Positions 53,446 to 63,670 of a DNA stretch of 64,000 nucleotides are shown here, in pieces. The notes below the pieces were generated by a model. It searched no databases. It saw only the letters and a list, made by a program, of their open reading frames with translations, and was not told the origin of the DNA. Numbering within the stretch: position 1 is the stretch's first letter; each line of letters starts with the position of its first letter. Made by a program: the position numbers and the translations under genes. Location: NCBI RefSeq assembly GCF_019049625.1, contig NZ_JAFMOY010000132.1:372001-436000 (forward strand). The letters run 5' to 3'. Source of the DNA: Rahnella ecdela (lineage in GTDB: Bacteria; Pseudomonadota; Gammaproteobacteria; Enterobacterales; Enterobacteriaceae).

Positions 53446-54580
53446 GAAGGGACTCCAGCAAAAAATCGATATCTTCCGGCTCATGCGCCGCCGTCAGGGT
53501 AATACGCAACCGCGCACTGCCCGTCGGCACCGTCGGTGGACGGATGGCGCTGACCCACAACCCGCGTTCGCGCACTGCCGATGCCAGATCCAGCGCAGGC
53601 TGATTTTCACCGACAATGACAGGCTGGATAGCGGTCTGCGAACCGGTAAGCTGATAAGTCAAACTGGCCGCACCCGCGCGAAAACGGGCAATATTAGCCG
53701 CCAGTTTACCACGCAGGCCGTCATCCTGCCGGATTCGTGCCAGCGAAGCCTGTAACGCACAGACCTGCGCTGCAGGCATCGCCGTGCTGTAAATCAGATG
53801 ACGGGCGAACTGCAACAGGTAACCGGCGGTGGCATCATCACATAACACTGCCGCGCCACTGCAACCGAAAGCTTTTCCGAATGTGACCACCAGCAGCTCC
53901 GGCCTGATGCCCTGCTGCCAGCAACTTCCACGCCCTTCTTCACCCATAACGCCCACACCGTGCGCATCATCGACCATCAGCCAGCTGCCGTGCGCTTTAG
54001 ACAAATCATGCAGTTCTGCCAGTGGTGCAGCATCGCCATCCATGCTGAACACGCCTTCGGTGACGACAAGTGTTTCGCCAGCCACCGGTTTTTCCAGCAG
54101 ACGTTGCAGGGAATCCGGCTGATTATGGTGAAAACGCCGCAACTGCGAAGGCGCATGCGCGGCGGCTTCCAGTAACGAGGCGTGGCTGAGTTTATCCGCC
54201 AGCACCCGATCATCACTTTGCATCAGCGCCGCAAGAATCGCCTGATTGGCTGCAAAACCGGAGATAAACAGCAACGCTCGAGGATAGCCCTGCCAGTCCG
54301 CCAGCTGTTGCTCAAATTCGGCGTGCGCCTCGCTGTAACCGGTGACATGCCCGGAACCGCCGCTGCCGACGCCGTATTTCGTCGCACCCTCCTGCCACGC
54401 GGCAATAACATCAGCATCCTGACTCAGGCCCAGATAATCGTTACCGGAAAAGTTCAGATAACGACGCTCAGCCTGTGTCAGAAAGCGCGCACTGCCGCCG
54501 CTGTTCGGCTGACGCACACGAAAAGCCGCCGCCTGTTTACGCGCCGCGACCGCTTCGTTAATCCGCGTTTGCCAGCTCAC
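53429..54580 (-). CDS. bioF: 8-Amino-7-oxononanoate synthase BioF
   Basis: 383 aa PLP enzyme joining pimeloyl-ACP and alanine. [50 protein letters not shown] and the PLP-lysine segment [16 protein letters not shown] are intact. Start is GTG at 54580, 3 bp after bioB, with GGGGG in the preceding bases. Confidence 0.95.
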   Translation of the reverse strand: MSWQTRINEAVAARKQAAAFRVRQPNSGGSARFLTQAERRYLNFSGNDYLGLSQDADVIAAWQEGATKYGVGSGGSGHVTGYSEAHAEFEQQLADWQGYPRALLFISGFAANQAILAALMQSDDRVLADKLSHASLLEAAAHAPSQLRRFHHNQPDSLQRLLEKPVAGETLVVTEGVFSMDGDAAPLAELHDLSKAHGSWLMVDDAHGVGVMGEEGRGSCWQQGIRPELLVVTFGKAFGCSGAAVLCDDATAGYLLQFARHLIYSTAMPAAQVCALQASLARIRQDDGLRGKLAANIARFRAGAASLTYQLTGSQTAIQPVIVGENQPALDLASAVRERGLWVSAIRPPTVPTGSARLRITLTAAHEPEDIDFLLESLHGCSH

Positions 54581-54583
54581 CGG

Positions 54584-55621
54584 TTATACCCCCGCGTTGT
54601 AGAACTGTTCGGTATCGGCATGGACCAGCTGTTCCGCCAGCGCGGCCTGCTGCTGGTTATCGCCCATTTCTGTTTCAAAGGACTGCGGATTCAGCCCCAG
54701 CTTGCCAAACAGAATCAAATCTTTATCTTCCGCCGGGTTTGGCGTGGTCAGCAGTTTGCAACCGTAGAAGATCGAGTTGGCACCGGCCATAAAGCACATT
54801 GCCTGCGTCTGTTCGCTCATCTGCTCACGACCGGCGGAAAGGCGCACGTAAGATTGCGGCATCATGATGCGCGCCACGGCGATGGTACGGATGAAATCGA
54901 ACGGATCCACATCGTCGTTATCGGCCAGCGGCGTGCCTTTGACTTTCACCAGCATGTTGATTGGCACGCTTTCCGGTGGCACCGGCAGATTCGCCAGCTG
55001 CATCAGCAGACCTGCGCGGTCTTTAACGGTTTCGCCCAGACCGACAATCCCGCCCGAACAGACTTTAATGCCCGCACCGCGCACTTCCGCCAGGGTATCC
55101 AGACGTTCCTGGTAGCTACGGGTGGTGATGATGCTGCCGTAAAATTCCGGCGAGGTATCGAGGTTATGGTTGTAGAAATCCAGTCCGGCGTGCGCCAGAC
55201 GCTGCGCCTGAGTCGTGTTCAGCGTGCCGAGCGTCATGCAGGTTTCCATGCCCATTTCTTTGACGCCCTGCACCATTTGTTCAAGGTAGGGCATATCGCG
55301 GTCATGCGGGTTTTTCCACGCAGCGCCCATGCAGAAACGGGTCGAGCCGGCGGCTTTTGCCTGACGGGCGGATTCAAGAACTTGTTCGACCTGCATCAGA
55401 CGCTCAGATTCCAGCCCGGTTTTGTAACGGGAGCTCTGCGGACAGTATTTACAGTCTTCCGGGCAGGCACCGGTTTTAATCGACAGCAAGGTGCTGACCT
55501 GCACCTGACGCGGATCGAAATGTTGACGGTGAATTTGCTGAGCTTCAAACATCAGCTCCAGGAATGGCTTATCGAACAAGGCCTGAGTTTTTTCCAGCGT
55601 CCAGTGGGTGCGGGCAGTCAT
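54584..55621 (-). CDS. bioB: Biotin synthase BioB
   Basis: 345 aa radical SAM enzyme that inserts sulfur into dethiobiotin. Radical SAM cluster motif CPEDCKYC. Second (2Fe-2S) cluster residues in [26 protein letters not shown] and [22 protein letters not shown] ribosome site. First gene of bioBFCD, divergent from bioA across the BirA operator. Confidence 0.96.
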   Translation of the reverse strand: MTARTHWTLEKTQALFDKPFLELMFEAQQIHRQHFDPRQVQVSTLLSIKTGACPEDCKYCPQSSRYKTGLESERLMQVEQVLESARQAKAAGSTRFCMGAAWKNPHDRDMPYLEQMVQGVKEMGMETCMTLGTLNTTQAQRLAHAGLDFYNHNLDTSPEFYGSIITTRSYQERLDTLAEVRGAGIKVCSGGIVGLGETVKDRAGLLMQLANLPVPPESVPINMLVKVKGTPLADNDDVDPFDFIRTIAVARIMMPQSYVRLSAGREQMSEQTQAMCFMAGANSIFYGCKLLTTPNPAEDKDLILFGKLGLNPQSFETEMGDNQQQAALAEQLVHADTEQFYNAGV

Positions 55622-55666
55622 TGCGACTCCTTAAAAAAGTGTTCAGTTATATTTTTTTCATAATCC

Positions 55667-55696
55667 GTAAACCATTTTTGAATTGTTTTGGTTTAC
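55667..55696. promoter_or_regulatory. BirA operator (bioO) between bioB and bioA
   Basis: GTAAACC (55667-55673), 16-bp spacer, GGTTTAC (55690-55696). This is the classic interrupted palindrome TTGTAAACC-N-GGTTTACAA of enterobacterial bioO. Binding of BirA-biotinoyl-AMP represses both divergent units. Confidence 0.85.
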
Positions 55697-55751
55697 CGTC
55701 AACGTTAAAATTGTTTTTTAGTTTACGATTCACCACCCGCAGGACTCTTTT

Positions 55752-57029
55752 ATGACACCCGCCGATATTGAATTCGACCAGCGCCACATCTGGCATCCGT
55801 ACACGTCCATGACCAAACCATTGCCGGCATACGCGGTGGAATCCGCGTCCGGCGTGATGTTGCAACTGGCAGATGGCCGTCAACTGGTGGACGGAATGTC
55901 GTCCTGGTGGGCGGCGATCCACGGTTACAATCACCCGCAACTGAATCATGCCGCGGTCGAACAAATCGGAAAAATGTCACATGTGATGTTCGGCGGGATC
56001 ACGCATCCTTCGGCGGTTGCGCTGTCGCGTCGTCTGGTGGAGATGACACCAGCCGGGCTGGAATGCGTGTTTCTGGCGGATTCGGGTTCGGTTGCAGTAG
56101 AAGTGGCGCTGAAAATGGCGATGCAATACTGGCAGGCGCGCGGCGAAAAACGTCAGACCTTACTGACGCTGCGCAACGGCTATCATGGCGATACGTTTGG
56201 CGCGATGTCTGTTTGTGACCCGCAAAATTCGATGCACAGTTTGTATCAGGGTTATCTGCCGCTGCATCTGTTTGCCGATGCGCCTCAAAACCGTTTCGAC
56301 GGCGAATGGGATGAAGCTGATATCGCGCCGTTCGCCAAAATGCTCGATGAAAATCACAGCAAAATCGCAGCCGTGATTTTGGAGCCGGTGGTTCAGGGCG
56401 CGGGTGGCATGCGGATTTACCATCCGCTGTACCTCAGACGCGTGCGCAATTTATGCGATCAGTACGGCGTACTACTGATTGCCGATGAAATCGCCACCGG
56501 TTTTGGTCGCACCGGCAAACTGTTTGCCTGCGATCATGCGAAGATTTCGCCGGATATTCTTTGTCTCGGCAAGGCGCTGACCGGCGGTTACATGACGCTT
56601 TCCGCCACCTTAACCACGCGTCATGTCGCCGAGGTGATCAGTAATGGCGAAGCGGGATGTTTCATGCACGGCCCGACGTTTATGGGTAATCCGCTGGCCT
56701 GCGCCGTCGCCAATGCCAGCCTGCGGTTGTTAGCCGAAAATCGCTGGCAGGCGCAGGTGCTGAATATTGAGAAACAACTGAAAGCCCAATTGCGACCGCT
56801 GGCTGAACATCCGGCCGTTGCCGACGTGCGGGTGCTGGGCGCAATTGGAGTAGTGGAAATGCGCCAGCCCGTCGATATGGCGCAATTGCAGAAGCATTTC
56901 GTCGGACAAGGCGTCTGGATCCGTCCGTTCGGTAAACTGATTTATCTGATGCCGCCTTACATCATTTCGGCTGAAGATCTCAGCAAACTGACCGGCGCGA
57001 TAGCCAGCGCGCTGGCTGCGCTGTACTGA
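55752..57029 (+). CDS. bioA: Adenosylmethionine--8-amino-7-oxononanoate aminotransferase BioA
   Basis: 425 aa PLP aminotransferase that forms [19 protein letters not shown] at the N-terminus, [43 protein letters not shown] and the PLP-Lys segment [14 protein letters not shown] are intact. AGGA ribosome site. Ends next to the stop of the convergent LysR gene. Confidence 0.96.
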   Translation: MTPADIEFDQRHIWHPYTSMTKPLPAYAVESASGVMLQLADGRQLVDGMSSWWAAIHGYNHPQLNHAAVEQIGKMSHVMFGGITHPSAVALSRRLVEMTPAGLECVFLADSGSVAVEVALKMAMQYWQARGEKRQTLLTLRNGYHGDTFGAMSVCDPQNSMHSLYQGYLPLHLFADAPQNRFDGEWDEADIAPFAKMLDENHSKIAAVILEPVVQGAGGMRIYHPLYLRRVRNLCDQYGVLLIADEIATGFGRTGKLFACDHAKISPDILCLGKALTGGYMTLSATLTTRHVAEVISNGEAGCFMHGPTFMGNPLACAVANASLRLLAENRWQAQVLNIEKQLKAQLRPLAEHPAVADVRVLGAIGVVEMRQPVDMAQLQKHFVGQGVWIRPFGKLIYLMPPYIISAEDLSKLTGAIASALAALY

Positions 57030-57983
57030 TCAGTTTGCGCTGACTAACCGGTGCGACGTCGATAACAGCGCGCTCAGTTTTTCCCGGCTGAGCCGCGCTT
57101 CTTCATTGAGAAAATCAATCGCTACTTTCAGCGCAGGCGTGGGGTTTTCCGGATACAGCAAGGTATAAGACGCACCGCTCGCCACGCACAGCGGGAACGG
57201 TGCGACAATTCTGCCCGCCTGCAAATCGTCCTCAATTAACGTCAGGTCACCCATCGCCACACCATATCCCTGTAACGCCGAATTGATGGCCAGATCCAGC
57301 GTATCAAAATGCTGGGATTTGGCAGAAGGCAGCCCCTGAACACCCTCTTCACGCAACCATAACAGCCAGTCGCGGCGATCCCGTGTCGGGTGTAACAGCG
57401 TTTTATCCTCAAGATCTGCCACTTTGGTTTGCCCTTTATGATGCGGCAAAAAATCCGGCACACAGACCGGTGTCAGCACTTCATCAAAAAGATGATGAGC
57501 GCGGCGCGGCGATTCCGGCGGGCGACCAAAGACCACGGCAGCATCAAAATGCTCGCTGCTGAAATCCACCCCATGCGCGATAGAGGCCGTCAGCTCAATC
57601 TGCATATCAGGCCGGTTATTTTGCAGCTGAATAACCCGCGGTAACAGCCAGCGCATCGAGCAGGTCGGGCATTTAATGCGTAAGGTATCCGGATGCGATC
57701 CGACGCGTTTCAGGGCTTCGCCCATCAGCGTGAGCGCCTGCTGTACTGGCGGCAAGAGCTGCGCCCCGCGCGGTGTCAGCGTCAGCCCGCGGGCCTGGCG
57801 TAAAAACAACGGATAACCCAGCGTGGCTTCCAGTCCGGTTATCTGACGGCTGACTGCGCCCTGCGTGATATGCAGCAGCGATGCGGCGTGGGTCAGATTC
57901 AGCGTCTGCGCGACCACAGAAAAGGTTTTCAGCACGTTGAGTGAGGGTAAATTCAGGTACGGCAGTTCAGGCGAAAAGCTCAC
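57030..57983 (-). CDS. LysR-family regulator, GcvA-like
   Basis: 317 aa. N-terminal helix-turn-helix: PSLNVLKTFSVVAQTLNLTHAASLLHITQGAVSRQITGLEA-like order, close to the GcvA/AmpR branch. The effector domain shows RWLLPRVIQLQNNRPDMQIELTAS. Tail-to-tail with bioA and divergent from ybdL, so it may control the ybdL / binding-protein pair. Ligand unknown. Confidence 0.85.
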   Translation of the reverse strand: MSFSPELPYLNLPSLNVLKTFSVVAQTLNLTHAASLLHITQGAVSRQITGLEATLGYPLFLRQARGLTLTPRGAQLLPPVQQALTLMGEALKRVGSHPDTLRIKCPTCSMRWLLPRVIQLQNNRPDMQIELTASIAHGVDFSSEHFDAAVVFGRPPESPRRAHHLFDEVLTPVCVPDFLPHHKGQTKVADLEDKTLLHPTRDRRDWLLWLREEGVQGLPSAKSQHFDTLDLAINSALQGYGVAMGDLTLIEDDLQAGRIVAPFPLCVASGASYTLLYPENPTPALKVAIDFLNEEARLSREKLSALLSTSHRLVSAN

Positions 57984-58138
57984 AGTTACCTCGTTAGAAA
58001 CGTCATAAAGCCATGACTTCAGATCATAACGAGTATGACAAACTTTCCATTGTCGGCACAGGGGAACTGTTGCTTAATCATTCAACACCCTTTTATACCT
58101 TCTCATGGCCGCACGGCCTGTTTTATTGGGGAAATGCT

Positions 58139-59293
58139 ATGAAGAGCGCCATGTCGCCGCAGTCTAAATTACCGGACGTCGGCACCACCATTTTTACCGT
58201 TATCGGCCAGCTCAGCGCCGAGCATAATGCCCTAAATTTATCGCAAGGCGCGCCGAACTTTTCCTGTCAGCCGGCACTGATTGAAAGTGTCGCCAAAGCC
58301 ATGCGCGATGGTCATAACCAGTACGCGCCGATGAGCGGCGTGGCGGCGTTACGTCACGCGCTTTCTGCCAAAGCCGAAGCGCTTTACGGCTGCAAATATG
58401 ACGCCGACAGCGAAGTAACTGTGGTTGCCAGCGCCAGCGAAGGCCTGTATTCCGCCATCAGCGCACTGGTTCATCCGGGCGATGAGGTAATTTATTTCGA
58501 ACCATCGTTTGACAGCTACGCGCCGATTGTCCGTTTGCAGGGCGCGAAGCCGGTCGCCATCGGCCTGTCGATGGATGATTTCAGCATCGACTGGGATCAG
58601 GTAGCGAGTGCGATCAACAGCCGCACGCGGATGATCATCATTAACAGCCCGCACAATCCGACTGGCGCTATTTTCACTGATTTTGATATCGAGCGTCTGA
58701 CCGCGCTGACCAAAGACACCGACATCGTGATTTTGTCCGACGAAGTGTATGAGCATGTGGTGTTCGACGGCGAGCGCCATGAAAGCATGGCCTGCCATCC
58801 GCAACTGGCCGAACGCAGTGTGATTGTGTCATCGTTCGGCAAGACTTATCACGTCACCGGCTGGCGCGTGGGCTATTGCCTGGCACCGGCGGAGCTGATG
58901 AGTGAAATCCGTAAAGTGCATCAGTTTATGATGTTCTCCGCCGATACGCCGATGCAGGTGGCTTTCGCTGAAGCACTGGCGGATCCGCAAAGTTATTTAG
59001 GTCTGGCGGATTTTTATCAGCAAAAACGCGACCTGCTGGCCGAAGCGCTGACTGAATCCCGCTTTGAATTACTGCCAAGTCGTGGCAGCTTCTTTATGCT
59101 GGCGCGTTTTAGTCATTTCAGCCCGCTGACCGACGACGAATTCGTGCTGAGTCTGATCCGTGATCATCAGATTGCCACCATCCCGCTCTCGGCTTTTTAT
59201 AGCAATAACAAACCCACCGGGCTTATCCGCCTGAGTTTCGCCAAAGACAACGACACGCTGTACGAGGGCGCACGCCGCCTGTGTCGCGTCTGA
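58139..59293 (+). CDS. ybdL: Methionine (aromatic) aminotransferase YbdL
   Basis: 384-aa class I PLP aminotransferase (E. coli YbdL 386). PQSKLPDVGTTIFT, NLSQGAPNFSC, NQYAPMSGVAALR, NSPHNPTGAIF, SDEVYEHVVFDG and the PLP-Lys motif SSFGKTYHVTGWRVGY agree with YbdL. The start at 58139 (MKSAMSPQ) has GGGGA upstream; the longer frame to 58013 adds 42 unrelated residues. Likely part of a transcript with the solute-binding protein 40 bp downstream. Confidence 0.88.
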   Translation: MKSAMSPQSKLPDVGTTIFTVIGQLSAEHNALNLSQGAPNFSCQPALIESVAKAMRDGHNQYAPMSGVAALRHALSAKAEALYGCKYDADSEVTVVASASEGLYSAISALVHPGDEVIYFEPSFDSYAPIVRLQGAKPVAIGLSMDDFSIDWDQVASAINSRTRMIIINSPHNPTGAIFTDFDIERLTALTKDTDIVILSDEVYEHVVFDGERHESMACHPQLAERSVIVSSFGKTYHVTGWRVGYCLAPAELMSEIRKVHQFMMFSADTPMQVAFAEALADPQSYLGLADFYQQKRDLLAEALTESRFELLPSRGSFFMLARFSHFSPLTDDEFVLSLIRDHQIATIPLSAFYSNNKPTGLIRLSFAKDNDTLYEGARRLCRV

Positions 59294-59333
59294 GCCTTGC
59301 ATTTATCTACATCACGCTGGGGAATTGTGAATA

Positions 59334-60113
59334 ATGAAAAAGTTGAAAATCGCATTACTGTTAGGATGTGCCGTGGCTTCTTTCTCCGCACTGGCGGACG
59401 GTTCCACGCTCAAATTCGGTCTGGAAGCGCAATATCCACCATTTGAATCCAAAAGCGCGACCGGCGAGTTACAAGGTTTTGATATCGATCTGGGCAATGC
59501 CGTCTGCGCCGCCGCCAGCGTGAAGTGCGAATGGTTTGATACCTCATTCGACGGTCTGATTGCGGCCCTTCAGGCACGTAAATTTGATGCGATTAATTCA
59601 GCCATGAACGTAACGGAAAAACGTCGTCAGGCAATTGATTTCACAAACGTAATTTACCGCGTGCCAACAAAGCTTATTGCTAAGAAAGATTCCGGCCTGT
59701 TGCCAACCATAGAGTCGCTTAAAGGTAAGCACATCGGCGTGTTGCAGGGTTCGATTCAGGAAAGCTACGCGCAGGCACACTGGGCTCCGAAAGGCGTGGA
59801 TATCGTCTCTTATCAGGATCAGAACCAGGTTTATCTGGATCTCTCTTCCGGTCGTCTGGACGGCACATTAGTGCTGGCGCCAGCCGGTCAGAGCGGTTTC
59901 CTGTCACGTCCTGACGGTAAAGATTATGGCTTCGTCGGTGACGCCGTGCGCGATGACAAAATCCTCGGTAGCGGCATTGCGTTCGGCCTGCGTAAAGGTG
60001 ATTCCGCCACCAAAGAGAAACTCGACAAAGCTATCGCCAAAGTGAAGCAGGAAGGCACCGTGCAAACGCTGTCGAAGAAATATTTTGGCGATATTGATGT
60101 GAGCGTGAAGTAA
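59334..60113 (+). CDS. Amino-acid ABC transporter substrate-binding protein (orphan)
   Basis: 259-aa periplasmic binding protein of the HisJ/ArgT/ArtJ class. Signal peptide MKKLKIALLLGCAVASFSALA. LKFGLEAQYPPFESKSATGELQGFDIDLGNAVC and FDGLIAALQARKFDAI are typical of cationic amino-acid binders. No permease or ATPase genes follow, so it must share a transporter encoded elsewhere. Next to ybdL and a divergent LysR gene, suggesting a link with amino-acid salvage. Confidence 0.85.
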   Translation: MKKLKIALLLGCAVASFSALADGSTLKFGLEAQYPPFESKSATGELQGFDIDLGNAVCAAASVKCEWFDTSFDGLIAALQARKFDAINSAMNVTEKRRQAIDFTNVIYRVPTKLIAKKDSGLLPTIESLKGKHIGVLQGSIQESYAQAHWAPKGVDIVSYQDQNQVYLDLSSGRLDGTLVLAPAGQSGFLSRPDGKDYGFVGDAVRDDKILGSGIAFGLRKGDSATKEKLDKAIAKVKQEGTVQTLSKKYFGDIDVSVK

Positions 60114-60168
60114 ATTTTTGAGACAATGCCGGTTGAAACAATCAGCTGGCATTATCTTCTGATCCTCA

Positions 60169-60445
60169 TTATTTCACCGTAACCCTTGCCGTTAATGGCA
60201 TCACGACATTTGCTCCCTCCGGGCAACCGCAGGCCACAACATCCCCTTCCAGCACAATGGGTACGCCATTAATTAACTGCTGATGAGGACCTTTAGGAAT
60301 AATATTCCGCATTCCGATTAGCGTTGTGGGAAAACCGTCGATGGTCATGGTCGCTATGTAAGTATCCCGTCAAAACGACCCGGCCAACCTTTCCCTTACC
60401 ACCAGTAACGGCGGAGCAGCAGCATTGGTCTTTGCTTTCCAGCAT
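60169..60445 (-). pseudogene. PAAR-like protein, frameshifted
   Basis: On the minus strand, ATG 60445 opens MLESKDQCCCSAVTGGKGKV-GRVVLTG. The frame is then lost near 60364-60368, where one base seems missing in a G-run, and the protein resumes in another frame as DTYIATMTIDGFPTTLIG, KGPHQQLINGVPIVLEGD and ACGCPEGANVVMPL, ending at 60169. The repeated (I/N)G-P-x-x-x-(I/L)-(I/E)-G pattern and the CGC turn are like PAAR-domain tips of type VI secretion spikes. No other T6SS gene is near. The family call is tentative. Confidence 0.5.
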
Positions 60446-60822
60446 GAATCTAAGCTATCTGACCTTGCTCGATGTTGAAGGGATCCGGCAGGTTATACGC
60501 GACTTCGATTTACCAGGGATTTATCATCCGAATCTGGCAGGACTTTCAGAGCAAAAACTGGAGGCCATCGAAAAGCTTGATACGCACCCTGTCGACCTGC
60601 TTTTCAGGGGGATCCCTGTGCGTGGCCTCCATTCAACGCTGTTTGTGCGACCGTCAGCATTTTCCTGCACCGGCGAAATGTATTTACTCGGGACGAGTTC
60701 TGTCATACGTATTCGCGATGTATTCCAGTGAAAATAGTTTTCATATGCTCAAAATGGTCAATCTTGATACGCAGGAATGTTTCGAGTGGGAAGCCAGAAA
60801 GGGACAACATAAACTGATGTAG
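60444..60822 (+). pseudogene. Hypothetical gene, probably frameshifted
   Basis: Frame from ATG 60444 (MNLSYLTLLDVEGIRQVIRD) runs through GLSEQKLEAIEKLDTHPVDLLF to a stop after IRIRDVFQ (~60731). The next frame continues plausibly as SENSFHMLKMVNLDTQECFEWE and ends at 60822, which a one-base change near 60727 would join. No family recognised. It starts back-to-back with the PAAR-like remnant, overlapping its ATG, so the region looks decayed or rearranged. An effector-associated or immunity role is only a guess. Confidence 0.35.
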
Positions 60823-60875
60823 TGGAATTGGTTTAAAGAAGGCCCCTGCCACCGGCAGACACCTTCTTTTGATAA

Positions 60876-61589
60876 TCAGTATTCCGAATTCACAATGACT
60901 TCTTCGCCAAACACACCGGCTTGCGGCAACGGTTTATAGCTGGAGTTTGAGGCGCGCAGTACGCGGATCCCCCTCGCGCTCACGGCCTGAGCGGCAGTAA
61001 TGTCGTTGTCAGAATCGCCGTAAAACACTTTGATTTGCTTGTCTTTTAGCCACTGGACTTTAGTGTTCTGCCCGGTTTTATCACCGGCAAAAATCACCGG
61101 GTTTACTTTGTCCTGCGGGATCTGGAAATCTTCCTGCAATGTTCTCGTCACAGTTTCCGTTTTGGTTTCGCTGCGCCCTGTCACGAAGTAAATGCTGTCA
61201 CCGCGTTTGAGGTGCATGGCAATGAGGCTCTTCGCCACGTCTTTCGGCATACTGAAATCATCCCAGCCGTTGTTCATCTTCTCCCAAAATTGCGGGTTCT
61301 TCAGGTAATCCTGTTTGCCGGGTGAAAACTCTACCTGACCGCGATAAAAGCCCGGTGAGGAGAACAGCACAGTGTCATCAATATCAAACCCCACCGCCAT
61401 TGGCGGGCGGCCATTAAGGCTGTTTTCAATCTGAGCGACAGACACCCAGTGAACCGGCGATTGCTGAGCGAGTTGCGCGACATTCACCCCCGGATAAAGC
61501 GGTCCAGGCGTGGCGTCTTTCGCGACAGCAGAGTAATTCAGGCTGAGCAGCAGGAAAATGGCACTGAGTGCCAGAGGAGTTTTACGCAT
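60876..61589 (-). CDS. aphA: Class B acid phosphatase AphA
   Basis: 237 aa, the same length as E. coli AphA. Periplasmic, Mg-dependent nonspecific phosphatase/phosphotransferase of the HAD (DDDD) group. Signal peptide [22 protein letters not shown]; catalytic [42 protein letters not shown]. The start at 61589 is chosen because it opens the signal peptide; the longer frame to 61661 is unlikely. Confidence 0.95.
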   Translation of the reverse strand: MRKTPLALSAIFLLLSLNYSAVAKDATPGPLYPGVNVAQLAQQSPVHWVSVAQIENSLNGRPPMAVGFDIDDTVLFSSPGFYRGQVEFSPGKQDYLKNPQFWEKMNNGWDDFSMPKDVAKSLIAMHLKRGDSIYFVTGRSETKTETVTRTLQEDFQIPQDKVNPVIFAGDKTGQNTKVQWLKDKQIKVFYGDSDNDITAAQAVSARGIRVLRASNSSYKPLPQAGVFGEEVIVNSEY

Positions 61590-61860
61590 TCGGATCCCTT
61601 TTTTATGCTTATTAATCTTGCAGATAAAGTGGAGCAACTGGTCAAAATTCTTAACGACCATACCTGCGCAACTGACAGATTTAAAGGAATTTTCCGGCGG
61701 ATGTCATAGGAAAAGATGATGGTCACATTTCAGGGTAAAACCCTCCGAATTATTCAAAGATGGCATAAAGCGCTTGGTTCGAAAACCGTTTAGCGTCCTA
61801 TACTTATTCCCAATTACATTAGCTTTTAACTTTCTTATAAGAAAACGAAAAGGAATGACT

Positions 61861-62898
61861 ATGCCCCAGTTACAGTCTGAAAACCGCCGCATCGTGCTGG
61901 CCTCACGTCCTCACGGTAAACCTGTCGATGATAATTTCCGTCTGGAAAAAGCCCCGCTTGTGCAAGCGAAAGACGGCCAGTTATTGCTGCGCACCGTGTG
62001 GCTTTCGCTAGACCCCTATATGCGCGGACGCATGAGCGACGCTCCCTCCTACGCTGCGCCGGTACAAATCGGTGAAGTGATGACCGGCGGCGCGGTTTCG
62101 CGCGTAGTGGAATCTAAAAGTCCGGATTTCAAAAACGGTGATTTAGTGGTCGGCAGCACCGGCTGGCAGGATTATTCGGTTGCCGATGCCAAAGCGGTGA
62201 AGAAACTGGAAGGCGCGGCGCTTAAACAGCCATCCCTGGCGTTGGGCGTTTTAGGTATGCCCGGCTTCACGGCCTTTATGGGCCTGCTGGATATCGGCGA
62301 GCCAAAGCCCGGCGAAACGCTGGTTGTGGCGGCGGCGACCGGGCCGGTCGGTTCGCTGGTCGGGCAGATTGGTAAAATCAAAGGTTGTCGCGTGGTGGGT
62401 ATCGCGGGCGGCGAAGAGAAATGCCGTTACGCGGTTGAGCATTTCGGTTTTGATGAATGTCTGGATCACCGCGCGCCAGATCTGGACAAACGTCTGAAAG
62501 AAGCCTGTCCGGACGGTATCGACGTGTATTTCGAAAACGTCGGCGGTGCTGTGTTTGACGCGGTGCTGCCGCTGCTCAACACCAAAGCACGTATTCCGGT
62601 GTGCGGTCTGGTTTCACAGTACAACGCCACCGGGCTCAGTGAAGGACAAGATCGCCTGTCGCTGCTGACCGGAACTATCCTGAAGAAACGCATGCGCATG
62701 CAGGGCTTTATTATTTTTGATGATTACGGCCATCGCTATCCGGAGTTTGCAAAACAGATGAGCGAATGGTTTGAAGCAGGGAAAATTAAATTCCGCGAAG
62801 ACATTGTGGAAGGATTGGAGAATGCTCCGCAGGCGTTCTTTGGTCTGCTGGAAGGTAAGAACTTTGGCAAACTGGTTGTTCGTGTCGGTCAGGACTGA
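61861..62898 (+). CDS. curA: NADPH-dependent curcumin/dihydrocurcumin reductase-type oxidoreductase CurA
   Basis: 345 aa, the same length as E. coli CurA (YncB). Medium-chain reductase/dehydrogenase of the leukotriene-B4 reductase type. LSLDPYMRGRMSD, GMPGFTAFMGLLDIGEPKPGE, the NADPH loop AAATGPVGSLVGQIGKIKG and DVYFENVGG are visible. The start at 61861 has AAGGA 7 nt upstream; the frame to 61774 is not needed. Upstream genes are unrelated. Confidence 0.92.
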   Translation: MPQLQSENRRIVLASRPHGKPVDDNFRLEKAPLVQAKDGQLLLRTVWLSLDPYMRGRMSDAPSYAAPVQIGEVMTGGAVSRVVESKSPDFKNGDLVVGSTGWQDYSVADAKAVKKLEGAALKQPSLALGVLGMPGFTAFMGLLDIGEPKPGETLVVAAATGPVGSLVGQIGKIKGCRVVGIAGGEEKCRYAVEHFGFDECLDHRAPDLDKRLKEACPDGIDVYFENVGGAVFDAVLPLLNTKARIPVCGLVSQYNATGLSEGQDRLSLLTGTILKKRMRMQGFIIFDDYGHRYPEFAKQMSEWFEAGKIKFREDIVEGLENAPQAFFGLLEGKNFGKLVVRVGQD

Positions 62899-62940
62899 TC
62901 CCCCCTTCTACATCAGCTGACGGCGTCCACAGGAGGTAAC

Positions 62941-63633
62941 ATGAAATTACTGATTGTATTGACATCACACGATAAACTCGGCGAAACCGGCAAGAAAACC
63001 GGATTCTGGCTGGAAGAATTCACCGCACCCTATTATGAATTTCTGGATGCGGGCGCTGAACTGACGTTGGCCTCGCCCAAAGGCGGGCAACCGCCGCTGG
63101 ATCCGAAAAGCTCTGAGCCGGATGCCCAAACGGAAACCACAGCCCGTTTTCACCAGGATGACAAAGCCAGACAGGCGCTGGCGAACACTTTGAAACTCAG
63201 TGACGTCAGCGCGGATGACTTTGATGCTGTTTTCTATCCCGGCGGTCACGGGCCGTTATGGGATCTGGCGGAAGATGCGGATTCCATTGCGCTGATCGAA
63301 GCGTTCTGGAAGGCGGACAAACCGGTTTCTGCCGTGTGTCATGCGCCGGGCGTTCTGCGCAATGTTCTGATTGATGGCACACCGCTGGTCAAAGACAAAC
63401 GCGTCACCGGTTTTAGTAACAGCGAAGAAGACGCCGTTGGCCTGACCGATATCGTGCCCTTCCTGGTCGAGGATGAACTGAAGAAAAACGGCGGCGATTA
63501 CAGCAAAGCTGCCGACTGGCGTCCCTATGCCATCACCGACGGCAAGCTGATAACCGGCCAGAATCCGGCGTCTTCCAAAACGGTCGCCCTGGCGTTGCTG
63601 AAAATGCTGGGCGGGGCTGAGATCAGCAAGTAA
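62941..63633 (+). CDS. DJ-1/PfpI-family protein (type 1 glutamine amidotransferase-like)
   Basis: 230 aa with the class I GATase-like fold. [23 protein letters not shown] at the N-terminus, a Glu in the [10 protein letters not shown] region, [11 protein letters not shown] and the nucleophile elbow [13 protein letters not shown]. It resembles glyoxalase III / protein deglycase-like members (Hsp31-type). AGGAGG ribosome site. 42 bp after curA in the same direction and followed by ybhB, so a stress/aldehyde-detoxification operon is possible. Confidence 0.85.
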   Translation: MKLLIVLTSHDKLGETGKKTGFWLEEFTAPYYEFLDAGAELTLASPKGGQPPLDPKSSEPDAQTETTARFHQDDKARQALANTLKLSDVSADDFDAVFYPGGHGPLWDLAEDADSIALIEAFWKADKPVSAVCHAPGVLRNVLIDGTPLVKDKRVTGFSNSEEDAVGLTDIVPFLVEDELKKNGGDYSKAADWRPYAITDGKLITGQNPASSKTVALALLKMLGGAEISK

Positions 63634-63670
63634 TCTGACGGGCAACCCTTCACCAAAAGATGAGGATTTT

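Noticed and set aside
54182-55663. 493-codon open frame on the plus strand
   Set aside because: It lies entirely antisense to bioF and bioB, whose proteins are clearly recognised. Its translation (His/Arg/Gln-rich) has no family features and has no ribosome site.
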